DNA from: Trichoplusia ni
Taxonomy: Eukaryota > Arthropoda > Insecta > Lepidoptera > Noctuidae
Assembly (NCBI RefSeq): GCF_003590095.1
Contig: NC_039478.1
Location: 10,974,001 to 11,038,000, forward strand
Length of the DNA stretch: 64,000 nucleotides
Reading direction: 5' to 3'
Position numbers and translations under genes: made by a program. The first letter of the stretch is position 1. Every line of letters starts with the position of its first letter. Shown piece after piece: positions 21,399-33,476 of the stretch. The notes beneath the pieces were generated by a model. That model was not told the DNA's origin, ran no database searches, and saw only the letters and a list, made by a program, of their open reading frames with translations.

Positions 21399-21785
21399 TT
21401 GTAACAGGATTGCTCATAATTCACTTTTAAGAAAAATCGAACTAAATTGAGATCGGTCAATCCGTTCGAGAACTATGATGCCATAGACAGACAACCAGTC
21501 AAACTTATAACACCCTTCTTTTCACATGAGGTTCTAAAAACATAGCTTCGTAAATTTACTGGGTTTTTGTCATTTCATTATTTATTGTAATTGTAGGTTT
21601 TGTAACGGGATTGCTCATAATCTACTTTTAAGACAAAACGAACTAAACTGAATTTGTTCAATTCGAAAACAGACAGAAAGAAAGACAGACAGACGAACTT
21701 GTAACACCCCTCTTTTTGCGTGAGGGTTTAAAAATACATCTTCGTAAATTTACTCGCTTTACAGTTAATTATTGATTGTAATTAC
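21399..21785 (-). repeat. Two tandem copies of dispersed repeat family H
   Basis: Unit 1 starts TTGTAACAGGATTGCTCATA at 21399 and unit 2 starts TTGTAACGGGATTGCTCATA at 21600, a spacing of 201 bp. Both contain the CTTTT-AAG-AAA-CGAACTAAA segment, GACAGACAGAC-like runs, TAACACCCxTCTTTT and CTTCGTAAATTTACT. On the minus strand this matches the plus-strand repeat at 61225-61440, including TATGGCATCATAG and CTCGAACGGATTGACCGAT. No protein is encoded. Confidence 0.65.
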
Positions 21786-24426
21786 AATACAAAGGTTCAA
21801 CAATAAACGACTTTCTATAACATCGTGAAACTTTCTCGGTTACTGCCATAACGCACAGACAGCATGACCTTTATAAGACAATGTGTTAATTCACGCATAC
21901 CTATTGATATTGAAAGCCTACGGAATACGCATCTGCACGCAACATTGTTAACTTTTATTAGAATATCTTGTTAATTGTTGTTGTTGCTTGTAGCGGTGGG
22001 TTTAATAGATATCGTCTTTCGTTTAAACTGTAATCCATTTGTTTATATACTTTAATAAAAACGGAGCCAAACTTGTAATCAAGACTTTTATGGGACCAAA
22101 CGATGATAAAAAAATCGGTTTTTCAATCCGAAGACATAATGATATCAAAAATCAGACAAATTGAGAAGCTACTTTCTTTTTAAAAAAATCTTTAAATAGT
22201 GAATCTCAATTTGGGTGTCTTTATAGAAACACATATTCAATATATAAATGACTGTATTTTTTCAGTGGTAAATTTGACTTGGTAATCTTTATTGTTATAG
22301 ATTTTTTATTTAAAAAGACACACCCAGATTGTATACCTTTTTACATATCGTAAGATGTAAATAAATAAATAAATAAATGGTGTAGAGTTGTTTGACGTTT
22401 AGAAGTTATTTATAATAACTGCACAAATAGCCAAGTATACTTTTAATACCAAAGTAGTGTTAATCTTTAACAAAAAAATCTATATTGTGAAATTAAATAA
22501 AATTATTTATTCTGCAAATAGGATATTTCATCACTTTTACATGTCTTTTTTGAGAACGATGGAGCCATCATTTCCTAGCTGACTACCCTAAGAAGAAATA
22601 TCTCAACAACAAACTCAGGGGTCGCAGTCTCTTTTAAAGTCCAGACAATTTTCAAATTCAAGTGTATAAACTAATGCAGAGTATTTCAATAAATTGATAA
22701 TATACCTGCATAAGGTTTATACTTACAAAAAAAATCCAAGAAAAGAAATAGTTCCTAACACTCCTCCTATACATCACAAGTATATCTAAATCGTATTACA
22801 ATTAACAATTTCACCACTAAGGTGTCACGTGACAATGTGACCTACAGTTGCGTAAATCTGTCGGTCATTCTGAAAGTGGGGCGACGAAATGTGTCCTATA
22901 GTTAAATCCATCGCTTATACTGAGCTAATATACAGTTTAAAATATCACTTATATACAATGTAGTGTACGAGTATGTACTGAGTTTATTTTATGGATGGCT
23001 TTTGAAGTGAAACTTGTCTATCGGCGTTGGAATAGAATTTTCTGTCCCGAGTTACTTTTTTTAAAGAGCCTTTTTCCGATGATTGGTCAGGGTTTTTTAT
23101 TTATGTACCTGACATCATTGGTGCAATTTGGAGAGCAGTATCGACTAGTTTATTATATTAAATTTATAGATAAAACTTTTTCTGCATTAGCTGATAACTT
23201 GTTAGTTTATTTTGTGCCATATCTTATAGAGCATTATCTACATACCTATAAATGAGCATTGCGCACACACTACATAGTGACTGATAACCATAGATTAATT
23301 TAACTTTACGCTGAGCGAGTTCTCGAGTGCTACTTACTACGTAGCATGTAAGATTTTATAAGAAATTGATTTAATTACTTTTGCCAAGTTAGGATGTTTG
23401 TAATATATGTTTCTAATTCTACATAAAAAAATAATACAAGAAAAAGTATATGCATTCAGAAGGTGCATCAGTCGTTACGAAGGAAAGAACATTTTAGTTT
23501 AAAAACATAATTTATTACGAAACAAACAACACAAATAAAAAACCGGAAATTAAAATAATACAAAAAATCGAGACTCCATTTACTTAAATTTTTTAAAAAA
23601 TATAATTTTCAAAACCTACATTTCACAAATTATTCCCAAATATGATCTCATATTTTTCTGATGACGTCAACACAGTGTAAGCTTCAAATACTAATCTCAC
23701 ACAGTTAGGAAGTCAACGGGATTACATCGGAAACGAAACGCAAAATATCTCCAACAAATTATTCTATGACTCAGCATTTTTCAAAGGCATTGAACTTAAG
23801 CACTATAAGCACATAAATAAAATACAACTCCACATTCAAGAGCTTATTGTAGAAATTGGAAAAATATAGTCATTTATTAATTCCTATATATCTGCACTAA
23901 CACTTAGTAAATAGTTTTTTTTTTCGGATGTTGAGTCATTGATTTTAAGTCTGTTTTAAAATTACTATAATGAGTCAAACGACTGTTGAATTAATAATAT
24001 AACTTTATTATAACTAAGTTCCAATGTTAGAATGTTGTCAAACTTTCTATTTGAGTCTTCATATTTAATTTCTTCTCGCAGTAAGTGGAAAGGAAAACCA
24101 CGAATTTTACCTACGTCTTTACATCAATTTCGTTTTATAACATTAACGTCATGTCACATAGTTTTATACAAAATAATCAAACGTAATGAGTAAAAGATCT
24201 CCCTAGTTATCGGACATTTTGCAATGATTCACTCTGATCAAATCGCTCGATGGGCAAAATTACAATTTCATATGTTTCAACAAATTTAATCTTCTTGAGA
24301 AGGTGAAGACTTGTAATTGGCTTTTTGTCAACTAAGGTCGTTTATTTATTAAGTTTAATCTTTAAAACTATAAGTCTTCTACAGTACTAAATTAATTAAT
24401 TAATTGATTTTCTTAACTATGATATG
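21786..24426. other. Unassigned AT-rich stretch, 2.6 kb
   Basis: It contains an (AAAT)n run at 22357-22378 and an imperfect inverted pair around TTTGGGTGTCTTT (22211) and AAAGACACACCCA (22314). The 86-codon frame at 22995-23255 starts with a real ATG but is hydrophobic, unrecognised and without splice context. No gene is supported. Confidence 0.4.
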
Positions 24427-24664
24427 ATTTTCTGAACCCTGTCTATCCGTCTGTCACCAGGCGATTCATCGTGATAGCTTGTTAAAAGATAAAAAGAAAC
24501 ACAGGTACTGTATTCCTGTTGCCACTACAACAAAGTATATGCAACAAAAATTAATTTAAAGGTCAAAAACGTTAGCTACGGTCATCAATTGATATTTTCT
24601 TATTGCGTACTGATTATGATTAGCCTATTTGCCCGGGACTCTGAGCATCACGAGTCTGACCCCC
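24427..24664 (+). repeat. Dispersed lepidopteran repeat, family G, copy 2
   Basis: It shares with 5925-6097 the start around CTGTCTATCCGTCTGTCACC, the TTCCTGTTGCCACTACAACA segment, the AAAGGTCAAAAACGTTAGCTACGG area and the terminal ACGAGTCTGAC. It is more complete than copy 1 in its middle, and non-coding. Confidence 0.5.
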
Positions 24665-24929
24665 CTTGACAAGTTTTGTAACTTACGGAAACATTTACAA
24701 AGTTAACATTTACGAAATTAGAGATAACTACGATTTAGAGAAAACTAATTTCATAAGAGTTGAGGGTATGTTAATGATCAACAGTTATGCGAGATATGTC
24801 CCAAGCATACTTAATTGGGCATATACTTGTTTATTTGGTAACGACCCCGGAAATACTAACTTTAATTAGGTCTGAGGCAAAGGCGAATTATCTCATCTTG
24901 TCATTACAAATTTATCCTACACATTAAAT

Positions 24930-25120
24930 TATATAAAAAACGCGAAAGTTTATACGTAGGGATATTTGTTCCTCTTTCACGTTAAAAACAACTGAACGGA
25001 TTTAGAAGAAGCTTAGTACAAGCAGTAACAGAAAGCTCATAACCAGGATTGACACATAAGATACTTGCTATCCCAATTTTACGTTTTGTAGTTGACGGGC
25101 CTGCGGCGGCAGCTTTTTAG
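24930..25120 (-). mobile_element. RTE/Helitron-type tail fragment, minus strand
   Basis: On the minus strand it ends CGTATAAACTTTCGCGTTTT, preceded by CGTGAAAGAGGAACAAATAT and AAATCCGTTCAGTTGTTTTT. This is the same tail text as at 8010-8250 and 2985-3050. A GC-rich piece (GGGCCTGCGGCGGCAGC) marks the other side. Confidence 0.5.
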
Positions 25121-26126
25121 TCATAATTTAAAGTGGCATTTTGAATTGCTAGTTATTTCATATTGAAAGTGTGTGGACAAGTTACATTTCTCGCCATTTA
25201 CGAATATATAAATTTATGTAATCGAAAATAGCAAACACAAGTCACTTACCAAAAAGGAATGTCAATCCCGTACATATGTAGTTTTCTATCCTAAATCGAT
25301 TTTCCATTTTTTATACCCCCTAGAATCGCTTTCCGAAGCATTATTGACATAATATAACATTGAGTGACCTGTGGTCTAGTTTTTCCAGGTTCAATTCTAA
25401 CCCAGGATAAATGTTTGTGTTGAAAACTTAGTTGTAAACAAAAAATAGCCAAATTCTTTCCAACCAATATAACATTCTAGAGAAACTTACTAAATAAAAA
25501 TTCAAATCTCTTCATCTAGACGATTAGAAAGAATTCAGACAGATGTTTTCAACTGACTACAATTCAAAGTTGTCGATTACAATTAGTGTAACATAAAAGC
25601 TATATACCTGTAGACCCCACTCAATATTGACTAACGATCTAAATGATGACTACACTGAATAGAACTTGTAAATGCCCAAATATTGAAAGTTTAGCCATTA
25701 CGATACCGCACGGTCATTATTTGAACTTTCTTTTATTCTTCTGCGTATAAGAATATTGAAAAGGCATGTTCACAGTTTAGCCAGTGACCAGAACTGTTTC
25801 AAAATATTTTCTGTGTGTTGCTGTTGACCTATATTTTTGGGAAGTCGACTGAATGATATTATGAACCTCGTTTTATTAAATTATAATGATTAACTTAGTT
25901 TTGGACTTGTCGGGTATCTAATAGAAAAAAAGTAAGAAGATCTACAAATCTTGAAAGAAGGTGGAAGGAATATTTGCATTTTGTCTTCGTACATACACTA
26001 AATGCAAGTTCCAGAAAACTTCGATATTTAGTTTAATTTAGAGCTTTTATGCCATTACTTAAAGTACCTATACATTTTATTATTATCACTCTATATTTTA
26101 TTAAAAAGAATAAAGATTTTACCCAA
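25121..26126. other. Unassigned AT-rich stretch
   Basis: No reading frame, RNA gene or recognised repeat. Confidence 0.4.
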
Positions 26127-26216
26127 ATATTTATCTTCAATTTACCAAAGGTAATAGTGTGAAATAAAGGTAATAGTACAAAAGTAATAGGTCCTCTTTA
26201 AATTGAAGATAAATAT
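26127..26216. repeat. Perfect 18 bp inverted repeat with internal GGTAATAGT repeats
   Basis: The arms 26127-26144 (ATATTTATCTTCAATTTA) and 26199-26216 are exact reverse complements. The 54-base interior contains GGTAATAGT twice and GTAATAGG once. The whole could fold into a long hairpin. It may be a very small foldback element or a structured transcript; the sequence does not decide. Confidence 0.6.
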
Positions 26217-26640
26217 ATAACATACCTCGTAATGTAAATTTATTTAATTTACTTATATTTTGACGTACGCCATATCAACTTGAATTCTCACTGCCATTGT
26301 TATTTTGGAGATTCAAAGAGGACAATTGCGCAAATATTTTCAACAACAGGTTATATGAAAGTGGACCTATTACCTAGGTTAGAACTAGGTCATTCGCGAG
26401 CAAATGTCATTGTTTCAAAAAATACTGTGTTAGTATAACAACACTAATGTACCTACATGATTCTGGTATGTCTTAATATATTCGTCTTCTAGATGTCGAA
26501 AGAGTATTTAATAAATAGTTTTGATTTTATTATACGTTGACAGTTTAATATGCCTTTGTTTCGTATTTAATGAGCTAACATAACCCACACGGATGTGAAA
26601 TTAATATTGGCAGGATTTGAAAAGATTCGATTTGAAATAA
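26217..26640. other. Unassigned AT-rich stretch
   Basis: No gene. GGACCTATTACC near 26363 reverse-complements the GGTAATAGGTCC of the preceding hairpin. Confidence 0.4.
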
Positions 26641-26860
26641 TATATTTTTAACAACAAAACCGACTTTAAAAACTTCTGAGCCAAACTTGATAATGTTTTG
26701 ACAGGTCAAATGACAGCTATTTCACGTTACAAAATCAACAAAATATGTTCAATCTGTCTGAAGTAGTGAGGTAGTAAACATTAAAAAATATAATTAGGAT
26801 TATTTTAAAACGAATAATACAGATAAATCGAAAGCCTCCTCCTTTTGAAGTCGATTAATC
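26641..26860 (-). repeat. Dispersed repeat family K, minus strand
   Basis: Read on the minus strand it begins near ATCGACTTCAAAAGGAGGAGG, the hallmark of a repeat with related plus-strand pieces at 61990-62080 and 63035-63150. It also contains TTTGACCTGTCAAAACATT. Probably part of a transposon 3' region; non-coding. Confidence 0.45.
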
Positions 26861-27955
26861 AACTTTAATGATATTTATTCGCAATTATTTTTGTTCAACA
26901 AACTAAACAAATCGAGGAACTGTATTTCATTGATATACATAAAATAATTTATACATAAACTTTCCGAATCACTAACTTAGACGCTAATGAACCATAATTT
27001 AATAAGGCATTGAGGCATTAAGTCTTTTCGAAACAGAGCTAAAGTCTCAAGAGACTTACCTCTTAATGAAGTACTATCGTTATCATCCAAAATCATTAGC
27101 CGCAAAGTTAAATCAAATCAACGCCGAGAACGCATTATAGTGTTATATTATAAATACTATGAGCTGTACCTGTACTTCACTTATTACCTTCTTACTTCAA
27201 AATCAATCACATAGATAACACCAGTCCACCTAATTAACATGAAGAGCCTCAATCAATCTTTAGACCAATCAATTTTGGCGCCACCTCACTTCTCAGCAAC
27301 ATAAATCTGATGTCAGTCTGACTTACATAAGTCAATCAAGAAGATCTGGGTTAGAGAATATGTGAGACGCAAACTATATGACTGTGAGTAATAGGCTTTG
27401 TGAGAGAATACATTATAAAACCATTATTTTAATAAGTCGGCCCTTTATACATGAGGCAATGCAGATATCTTCCAACTCATGATGAAAATAAGATTTTCGT
27501 AAGTGTGGAAGCTAGACAATGCTCTCTCTACAAGGATTGTAGCGACGCTCTTCTTCGCAAACTTGTGTCTTTAGTAGTGTTGCTAAACTTGCTATAAGTC
27601 CAGATTTCCCCGGCCTTTGCGTAGTATAGAGCATTCCGAGGAAAGTCCAGGGACTACTTTTGCAAAAAAAAAAAAAGATATGTCCAAGTTTTGTGCTCGA
27701 AAACTTCGGGGATTTCACGCGTCATAGCAATTAGCGTCTTTAGAAATTATAATCGTCGGGTGATGATGATGTTAATAGTATTATCAAATCCTTAGCTTAA
27801 GTAATTTACCTATATTCTGTCCGTCATTAATATAAAATTATGAAATACCTTGAACACCACACTAAAACTGAATTATTTAGAAAACTATTGAAGGGAAATG
27901 CATAAATAATTAACTGTGTTATCCGCAAATTATTAATACATTAGTTTTATTGCAA
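26861..27955. other. Unassigned stretch
   Basis: No gene. The 68-codon minus-strand frame at 27512-27718 includes a poly-A-derived run of Phe and has no domain. Confidence 0.4.
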
Positions 27956-28200
27956 CAGGTTTCGCAAATCGCTGTAACCTTAAGTATTAACACTATACTA
28001 AAAAGCGAACTTGTCGTTTTGTCTGTACGTCTGTTATTTCTTTACGCTCAAACGCTAGCGCCAATTCGGATGAAATTTGCTATCGGAAAATATGGCTGTC
28101 TGGATATGCATATGTATTAGTAGTATGACAATCTCTGAAATATTAACCCAAAATAATGTGTTGCCTTTGTCGGGCTAGAAATAGATATCAATCTATATAA
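27956..28200 (+). repeat. Probable transposon fragment
   Basis: The text TGTCTGTACGTCTGTTATTT followed by TTACGCTCAAACG and CGGATGAAATTTGCTAT resembles a widespread lepidopteran repeat. No frame remains. Assignment is by remembered motif. Confidence 0.4.
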
Positions 28201-28289
28201 TTACAAGTAACATCGCGGGGTACAGATAATAATAATATTTCTCCAACTGTAATATGATACTTTATTGATATAATCATTAGGCTGCTAAG

Positions 28290-28402
28290 TCACGCAGGAC
28301 AGGCCTTTGTATGGTCCACGAATGCTTGTTCTGAGTCTGGGTGTCTATGAGTATTTGACACAAAGATTAAATTCCTAAATGCGTGAGTATTTTTTTAAGA
28401 TT
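28290..28402 (+). mobile_element. SINE family A 3' fragment
   Basis: It contains CGCAGGACAGGCCTTTGTAT, GGTCCACGAATGCTTGTTCT, GAGTCTGGGTGTCTATGAG, ACACAAAGATTAAATTCC and a T-run followed by AAG. The tRNA-like head and part of the body are missing. Confidence 0.65.
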
Positions 28403-29837
28403 CCGCCATAAATATCAATTGACTGTTCATATTGTTAAAAACTTCTTCCATATAAAAACATCAATACTAACATGTTAATGTTTTCTTACATAACTAAACC
28501 AGCCTAAGCAAACTCGATAGACGGCTTTCGATTTTTAAAGAACCTCACCGAAAAATATCGTTTAATTGAGTAATTTCTAAACGAAACTATACCATAAAAG
28601 CAAGTCAAAGACCCTTGAAAATGAATTTTATATTAACATACATAAATATTTATAAAAACATATGATGCGAAGTCAATCAGTGAAATAATATTACGAAACT
28701 TGTCAAAGTAAAACAAATAAAGATTTTATTTTATTATGAAATGTCTACATTAGAAAACTGCTTTCATTAAACGTTAAAGTAATTGATCTGAAATGTTGTT
28801 GTATGGATTTAATGGGACCTGTTATGTTACATATGTAATAGACAATATTATCAAACGAAATTGTGTAGAAAAAAATATAAATTCTACTTTTAAGTAGAAA
28901 TACTTTGAGATTAACAGGTCTTTGCTTAACTGCGTCTAAATATTATTTTTGTAGTAGAGATAGATTTAGACTTCAAAGTATTTTAGAATACGTGTGTCCA
29001 CTTTGAAACTAGGAATAAACTATAAAGAATTGTAACGCATGAATACGCAAACACAAAAACTCAGATGACGTAGCATAGCGGTTTAGGTTTAATCAATAAG
29101 GTTCTGACACTACACGATCCTGAGGAAGCGGGTGTCCATAAGGATCCCCCGCCTAAAAAAAGGTGTGCCAAACTTTGATCCTCATATTATCAACGTGCAT
29201 TGGCAATAAAGATCTTTGGGATTGGAGTGTCATCGTCGACATGTCAGATGAAATGTATTAAAACCCGAGAAACAAACCTATAAAAACTACAAGCCAATAA
29301 CATCAATACCTAGAACTAATTATCAGGATAAAGTCGTTAATAGTAACCAACCTTTATTAACAACAATTAAATCCTAGTATTACATAAAAACAACTCCGTC
29401 TCCACCCACGCGTTCACAATAACCAGCAATTAGTTACTGCAGTTGCATTACAAATATAATTACTAGATCATTTAACTAATAAAACAGGCCGCTTTATAAG
29501 CTTGTAATTGTTCTGTGTATACACAAGATATATATCACCTGGCCACCATTCGCTTGTTTAGAATAACATTCAGATTATCTAGATCCAGTCTAAAGGATTA
29601 TTTTACGACTTCATTTTTTACTGAAATTGTGGAAAAAAGACGCGGATCTACGCGCTGAAGTGCGTTGTCACGCTTGCACAAAACAATTAGAATTGTGAAG
29701 ATTACATTGATTGAACTATATCACCACAAAAGTGTTAAACGCCACATATTTTAGGGTTTCATAATTACATAAAGAAAAAAGCACGGACCCGACTACTATC
29801 TTTCCGGTGTCTATAAGTTTGTCCATCCTTCGGCTTG
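28403..29837. other. Unassigned AT-rich stretch
   Basis: A short hairpin TTCTACTTTTAAGTAGAA is near 28880. The 29095-29170 part is GC-richer with GGATCCCCCGCC. No gene or RNA gene recognised. Confidence 0.4.
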
Positions 29838-29840
29838 GTA

Positions 29841-30046
29841 GGCGAATTCGATCGAATTCGATTCGCCCTATTTCAGAAAAAAAATAAGTAGTACAATAAT
29901 AGTTTCAGACGAATAGTGCATTACAAAATTTTGGTGTACCGGATTCGCCCGGTGTTAAATGTGTGTCGGGCGAATCTGCCCCTAAAATATTCTAAATTAA
30001 AAGTGGTCGATTCGCCTGATTCAGGCGAGTTAAATTCGGGCGAATC
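29841..30046. repeat. Cluster of GGCGAAT / ATTCGCC motifs
   Basis: The seven-base word GGCGAAT occurs on one strand or the other at 29841, 29861, 29943, 29969, 30010 and 30039, with a GGCGAGT variant at 30024. The first two flank a TCGATCGA palindrome. CpG content is far above the surroundings. It may be an array of binding sites or an internal motif of a repeat. Confidence 0.5.
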
Positions 30047-30056
30047 GACTACTAAC

Positions 30057-32181
30057 CCGTCCTTTTGTCACCAGAGAGTCTCTTGCATTTTACAGTTTGA
30101 TAAATCATGAGGTATATTGCCGCCATACCAAACAATAAAAATAAATATTGTTATTAAGGTACAGTAAAGATAATTTCGATGGATGATCAATTTAGTGATT
30201 TGGAATTTATTTTTTTAGCATCATTATAAGGAATCTAAAGAACAGCAAATCTAGCAACAAAGCAACAGTTAACTGCATATTAATAAAAAATACGATCACG
30301 ATAACCGTACTTATTTCTTTTATCAATTAGTATTTTATCTTGCAGATTTCTATACGGAGATGTGAGTATGCAATGTGGAAACGTTAGTAATGGCGCCCAA
30401 GCGTAACCGGGACGCATCTGCAGTTGTAAATCGGTTTAATAAAACTGTTGTTAGCAGACTTAGTTGTTTGTTTGAACAAATATTTATCTTGTCCATGCAT
30501 CTAGTTGGAAATGTTAATAGAAAAATGCAAATTGTAGAGTCATGGTTTTCATGCGTCTAGACTAAGATTTGAACATTTAGATTGAAGAATAAAGACAGTG
30601 CCACAGTTTTTCGGGGTATGATGGCACTCAAATAATAATAAAATTGGGGGGGGGGACCAGAAAAACACGTCGTAGCAGACTTACGTTGTCTAATCATGAC
30701 AATGAAATCGAATATTTCAAACTGCAAGTGTTTCTTCAGACCAAATTGGTGTAATTTAACGGGACTTAAATTGCTTGAATCTACACAATCTACCAACGAA
30801 TTATCATGTTTCGTGAGATACAGTAGTCAATTAGATTTTTCATTTAAAGATACGAATACATCAAATGTTTTTTTTTTTTATCAGCCGATTTATTTTAAAT
30901 GGGTAATGAATTATGTATGTAACCTAACAATCCTGGTATAATACCGAAGTAAACTCTGCCCGCGCAAAGTTGAACTTCTTAACAGATTACCAAATTACCC
31001 TTTGACAGACAGCATGCTATTGATTTAACATTTTCAATAAAAATAAGTTTTCTTTTAATAAAACACAGTTATACTTTTTATTAAAGTTTGGCAAGATTTA
31101 TAAATAAGTACACTAGAAGAAATGCTATCGTATTTAATTATCAATGTTTCAGACATCTCTCATCAATCAAAATTAAATCCTTATCTTTAATCCGTTACGA
31201 TCTCTGTATCAATATTAATGCGTAATTAAGTTTACACAAAAACTTGTAGAACACGGCTTCTGTATTTATTTGCGCTTTCTAAAACATATGGCTACTTAAT
31301 CAATTAGTTTGATCCGTCTATGATTTGAGAAAGAATAATTATCTCAATACTTAATTAATGAATTTTAACAGATTCAGACTACATTTCTAAATCGATTTTT
31401 TACGAAAATAATAAATACTTCATTTGCAAATGGTAGTAAGCCGTTTTGATCTAGATGGCAACATTGCATTTTTTTAAATTTGCTTTTATGTCAAATATTT
31501 TTGACCTATGTTCGGAAGAGCCATTTCAACAGATATTTTATATCAAAGTAACATTACCCATCATTAAAATCACTAAACAACTAGATTAAAAACACATTAC
31601 TCTTTCATGTCCAACCTTCATGAAGTCTTAAACGAAAACCTCTTTTACCAAAACTCATTTCTCTATTCAAAATTGAATAACGTCACATTATGTCAAAAAG
31701 GCCGTATAGAGGAGAACACACTCTCTACCTCCACTTTCATAATTCTCTTCATGGACGATGAATTAAGCATACGTTACTGTAATAAATATTTATCAAAGGC
31801 AATGACTACCTGCAAATTGACACTTATAACTAATATTATATCATATTGAACCTTATTTTCAGAGCAGAAGGTAGAAATTTGTGTACTTGTTTGTGATATT
31901 TAGGTACTCGCGTAAATCACTGAGTCTTCGCAACTTTTACTTGACGAAAACTTTCGAGATCTTGTGCTATATGTTAGACAGTTATGTTACAAAGGTATTT
32001 AAAATATGTAAGTATTCTTTCCAAATAAATTGTGATGCATTTTCTCAATTCTTATTTAAATACGTCAAAAGTTAATTGCATTTATTTCCCGTGAAATACG
32101 TGTTTACGCATTTTCAATTCGCCTTCAGATTTATTTAAAATAATTTCAGTTATTAATACATATTAAACAATAAATACTCAC
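30057..32181. other. Unassigned AT-rich stretch, 2.1 kb
   Basis: A G10 homopolymer is at 30646-30655. Short frames at 30375-30560, 30696-30941, 31607-31849 and 31881-32075 are of chance length, and none has a domain. If the exon at 32182-32208 is real, this is the first part of its intron. Confidence 0.4.
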
Positions 32182-32208
32182 CATAATAAAGTCCAAAGCG
32201 TTCACCAT
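32182..32208 (-). CDS. Candidate first coding exon (nine codons, minus strand)
   Basis: Read on the minus strand, an ATG at 32208 opens the frame MVNALDFIM, which ends exactly at a strong splice donor: ATG followed by GTGAGTATTT. The coding part is 27 bases, phase 0. No upstream ATG intervenes between it and AGATTAGC at about 32285, so roughly 75-100 bases of AT-rich 5' leader are plausible. About 100-240 bases upstream lies a CpG-rich patch (32296-32445) fitting a promoter. Nine residues are too few to identify a product. It could be the first exon of a separate gene, or an alternative first exon of the gene that owns the exon at 41399-41523 on the same strand. A chance ATG beside a donor-like site cannot be excluded. 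Confidence 0.4.
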
Positions 32209-32295
32209 AAAATCCAAATAGAATATAACTTAATAAGCAACAGAACTTGCAACAAAAATTACAGAGCACTACACATCACAGATTAGCTAAATTAA

Positions 32296-32445
32296 ATTGC
32301 GCGCGCAAGAACCGTAGATGTTTTTTTTATCGGTGCAAGGAGGTGTGATCGCGAATGCGTGCGGCGGTGATGCCGGCCAGTGGTCAACTGCCTTCGAATG
32401 CGTTTCGACATATGCGCATCCACGACGCGCATCTTAAAACGAGTG
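32296..32445 (-). promoter_or_regulatory. CpG-rich promoter-like patch upstream of the nine-codon exon
   Basis: Within AT-rich DNA this patch has many CpG and symmetrical motifs: TTGCGCGCGCAA (32297-32308), CGGCGGTGATGCCGGCC, CATATGCGCATCC and GACGCGCATC. Further upstream on the minus strand, ATCGATAA (32809) and the perfect palindrome ATATCGATAT (32828-32837) resemble insect DRE elements. Its position just upstream of a minus-strand ATG with a strong donor supports a promoter. No TATA box is placed with confidence. Confidence 0.35.
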
Positions 32446-33476
32446 AAATTCGCTGTTTATTAATTTACTTATAATTTTTATTTTTTATTTTGTATTCGTC
32501 AAGGATGAAGACATGGTTATAAACTTTTTGGTTTCGTTTTCTTGACAGTTCATTTCGGTACATCTTGTGTTATCTTATAAATGTTTGATTGTTTTAATTC
32601 TGTTTTTACTACATAATACGAGTTCATTGTTTGAGTTACACGCTCTTAACCGTCATTAAAATTACCTTAGACTTTCACTTGATTATTTTGACAATATTCA
32701 TAATTACTGACCGCGAAATAAATACTTTCTTAGATGTCTAGTGACGTAACTTTGTTTCTTGGAGAAATCTATGGTTATTGAAACAATCGGTCCTAATTGC
32801 GATTCTGAATCGATAATTGTTATTTTAATATCGATATGGTATGAAGTATGAATATATTGATCGTGAAAGCTGTTGGAGAGTTAGTTCGTGTGCTCCTGAG
32901 ACCGATGCTGGCTTGGGGCTTAACATTGAATGTGGAGAAAGAACATAAATTATACGAGATACTTTGTATGGTGGTGTGGCCTTGGAACGGTGCGTGTTAC
33001 TTATGGGGCCACTCTGCCACTGCTGTAAGGGTGGCTCCAATGTGGTTATGTGTACCGTTCTCTAATTTACAAAGCCGTTGCGTATGGTATAACTAAACTT
33101 GATTTAAAAACTTGGTCGCTACTTTGGTCGCTACATTAACTTCAAGGGAAATGCATTTGGGATACCTACAGATTGTCATTTAAAAGTCTACTTGTACCTA
33201 CAAATGACTACCTGTTATACTAAGTTTGGAAGACAGCTCTACATTTTTTTGTCTCTTAAATTATAGCATCAACTATGAACTCATATATTATTATTAACTA
33301 ACAAAGGTTAGAAAATTTTAATACACATATTCAATTGAACAATTCAAAAATACACCAGAATCCTCGCAATAGAAACTCTACCTAAACTATTCCATAGTAA
33401 ATCCAACTTGGTTCAACAATTCAACATTACAAACAAGTCATATAAACTGACTTTAATTAAACAAGACTACAGACTT
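32446..33476. other. Unassigned stretch upstream of the promoter-like patch
   Basis: Frames of 71-82 codons overlap on both strands at 32825-33096, which marks a GC-richer piece but not a gene. A few ATCGAT palindromes lie at 32809-32840. Confidence 0.35.
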
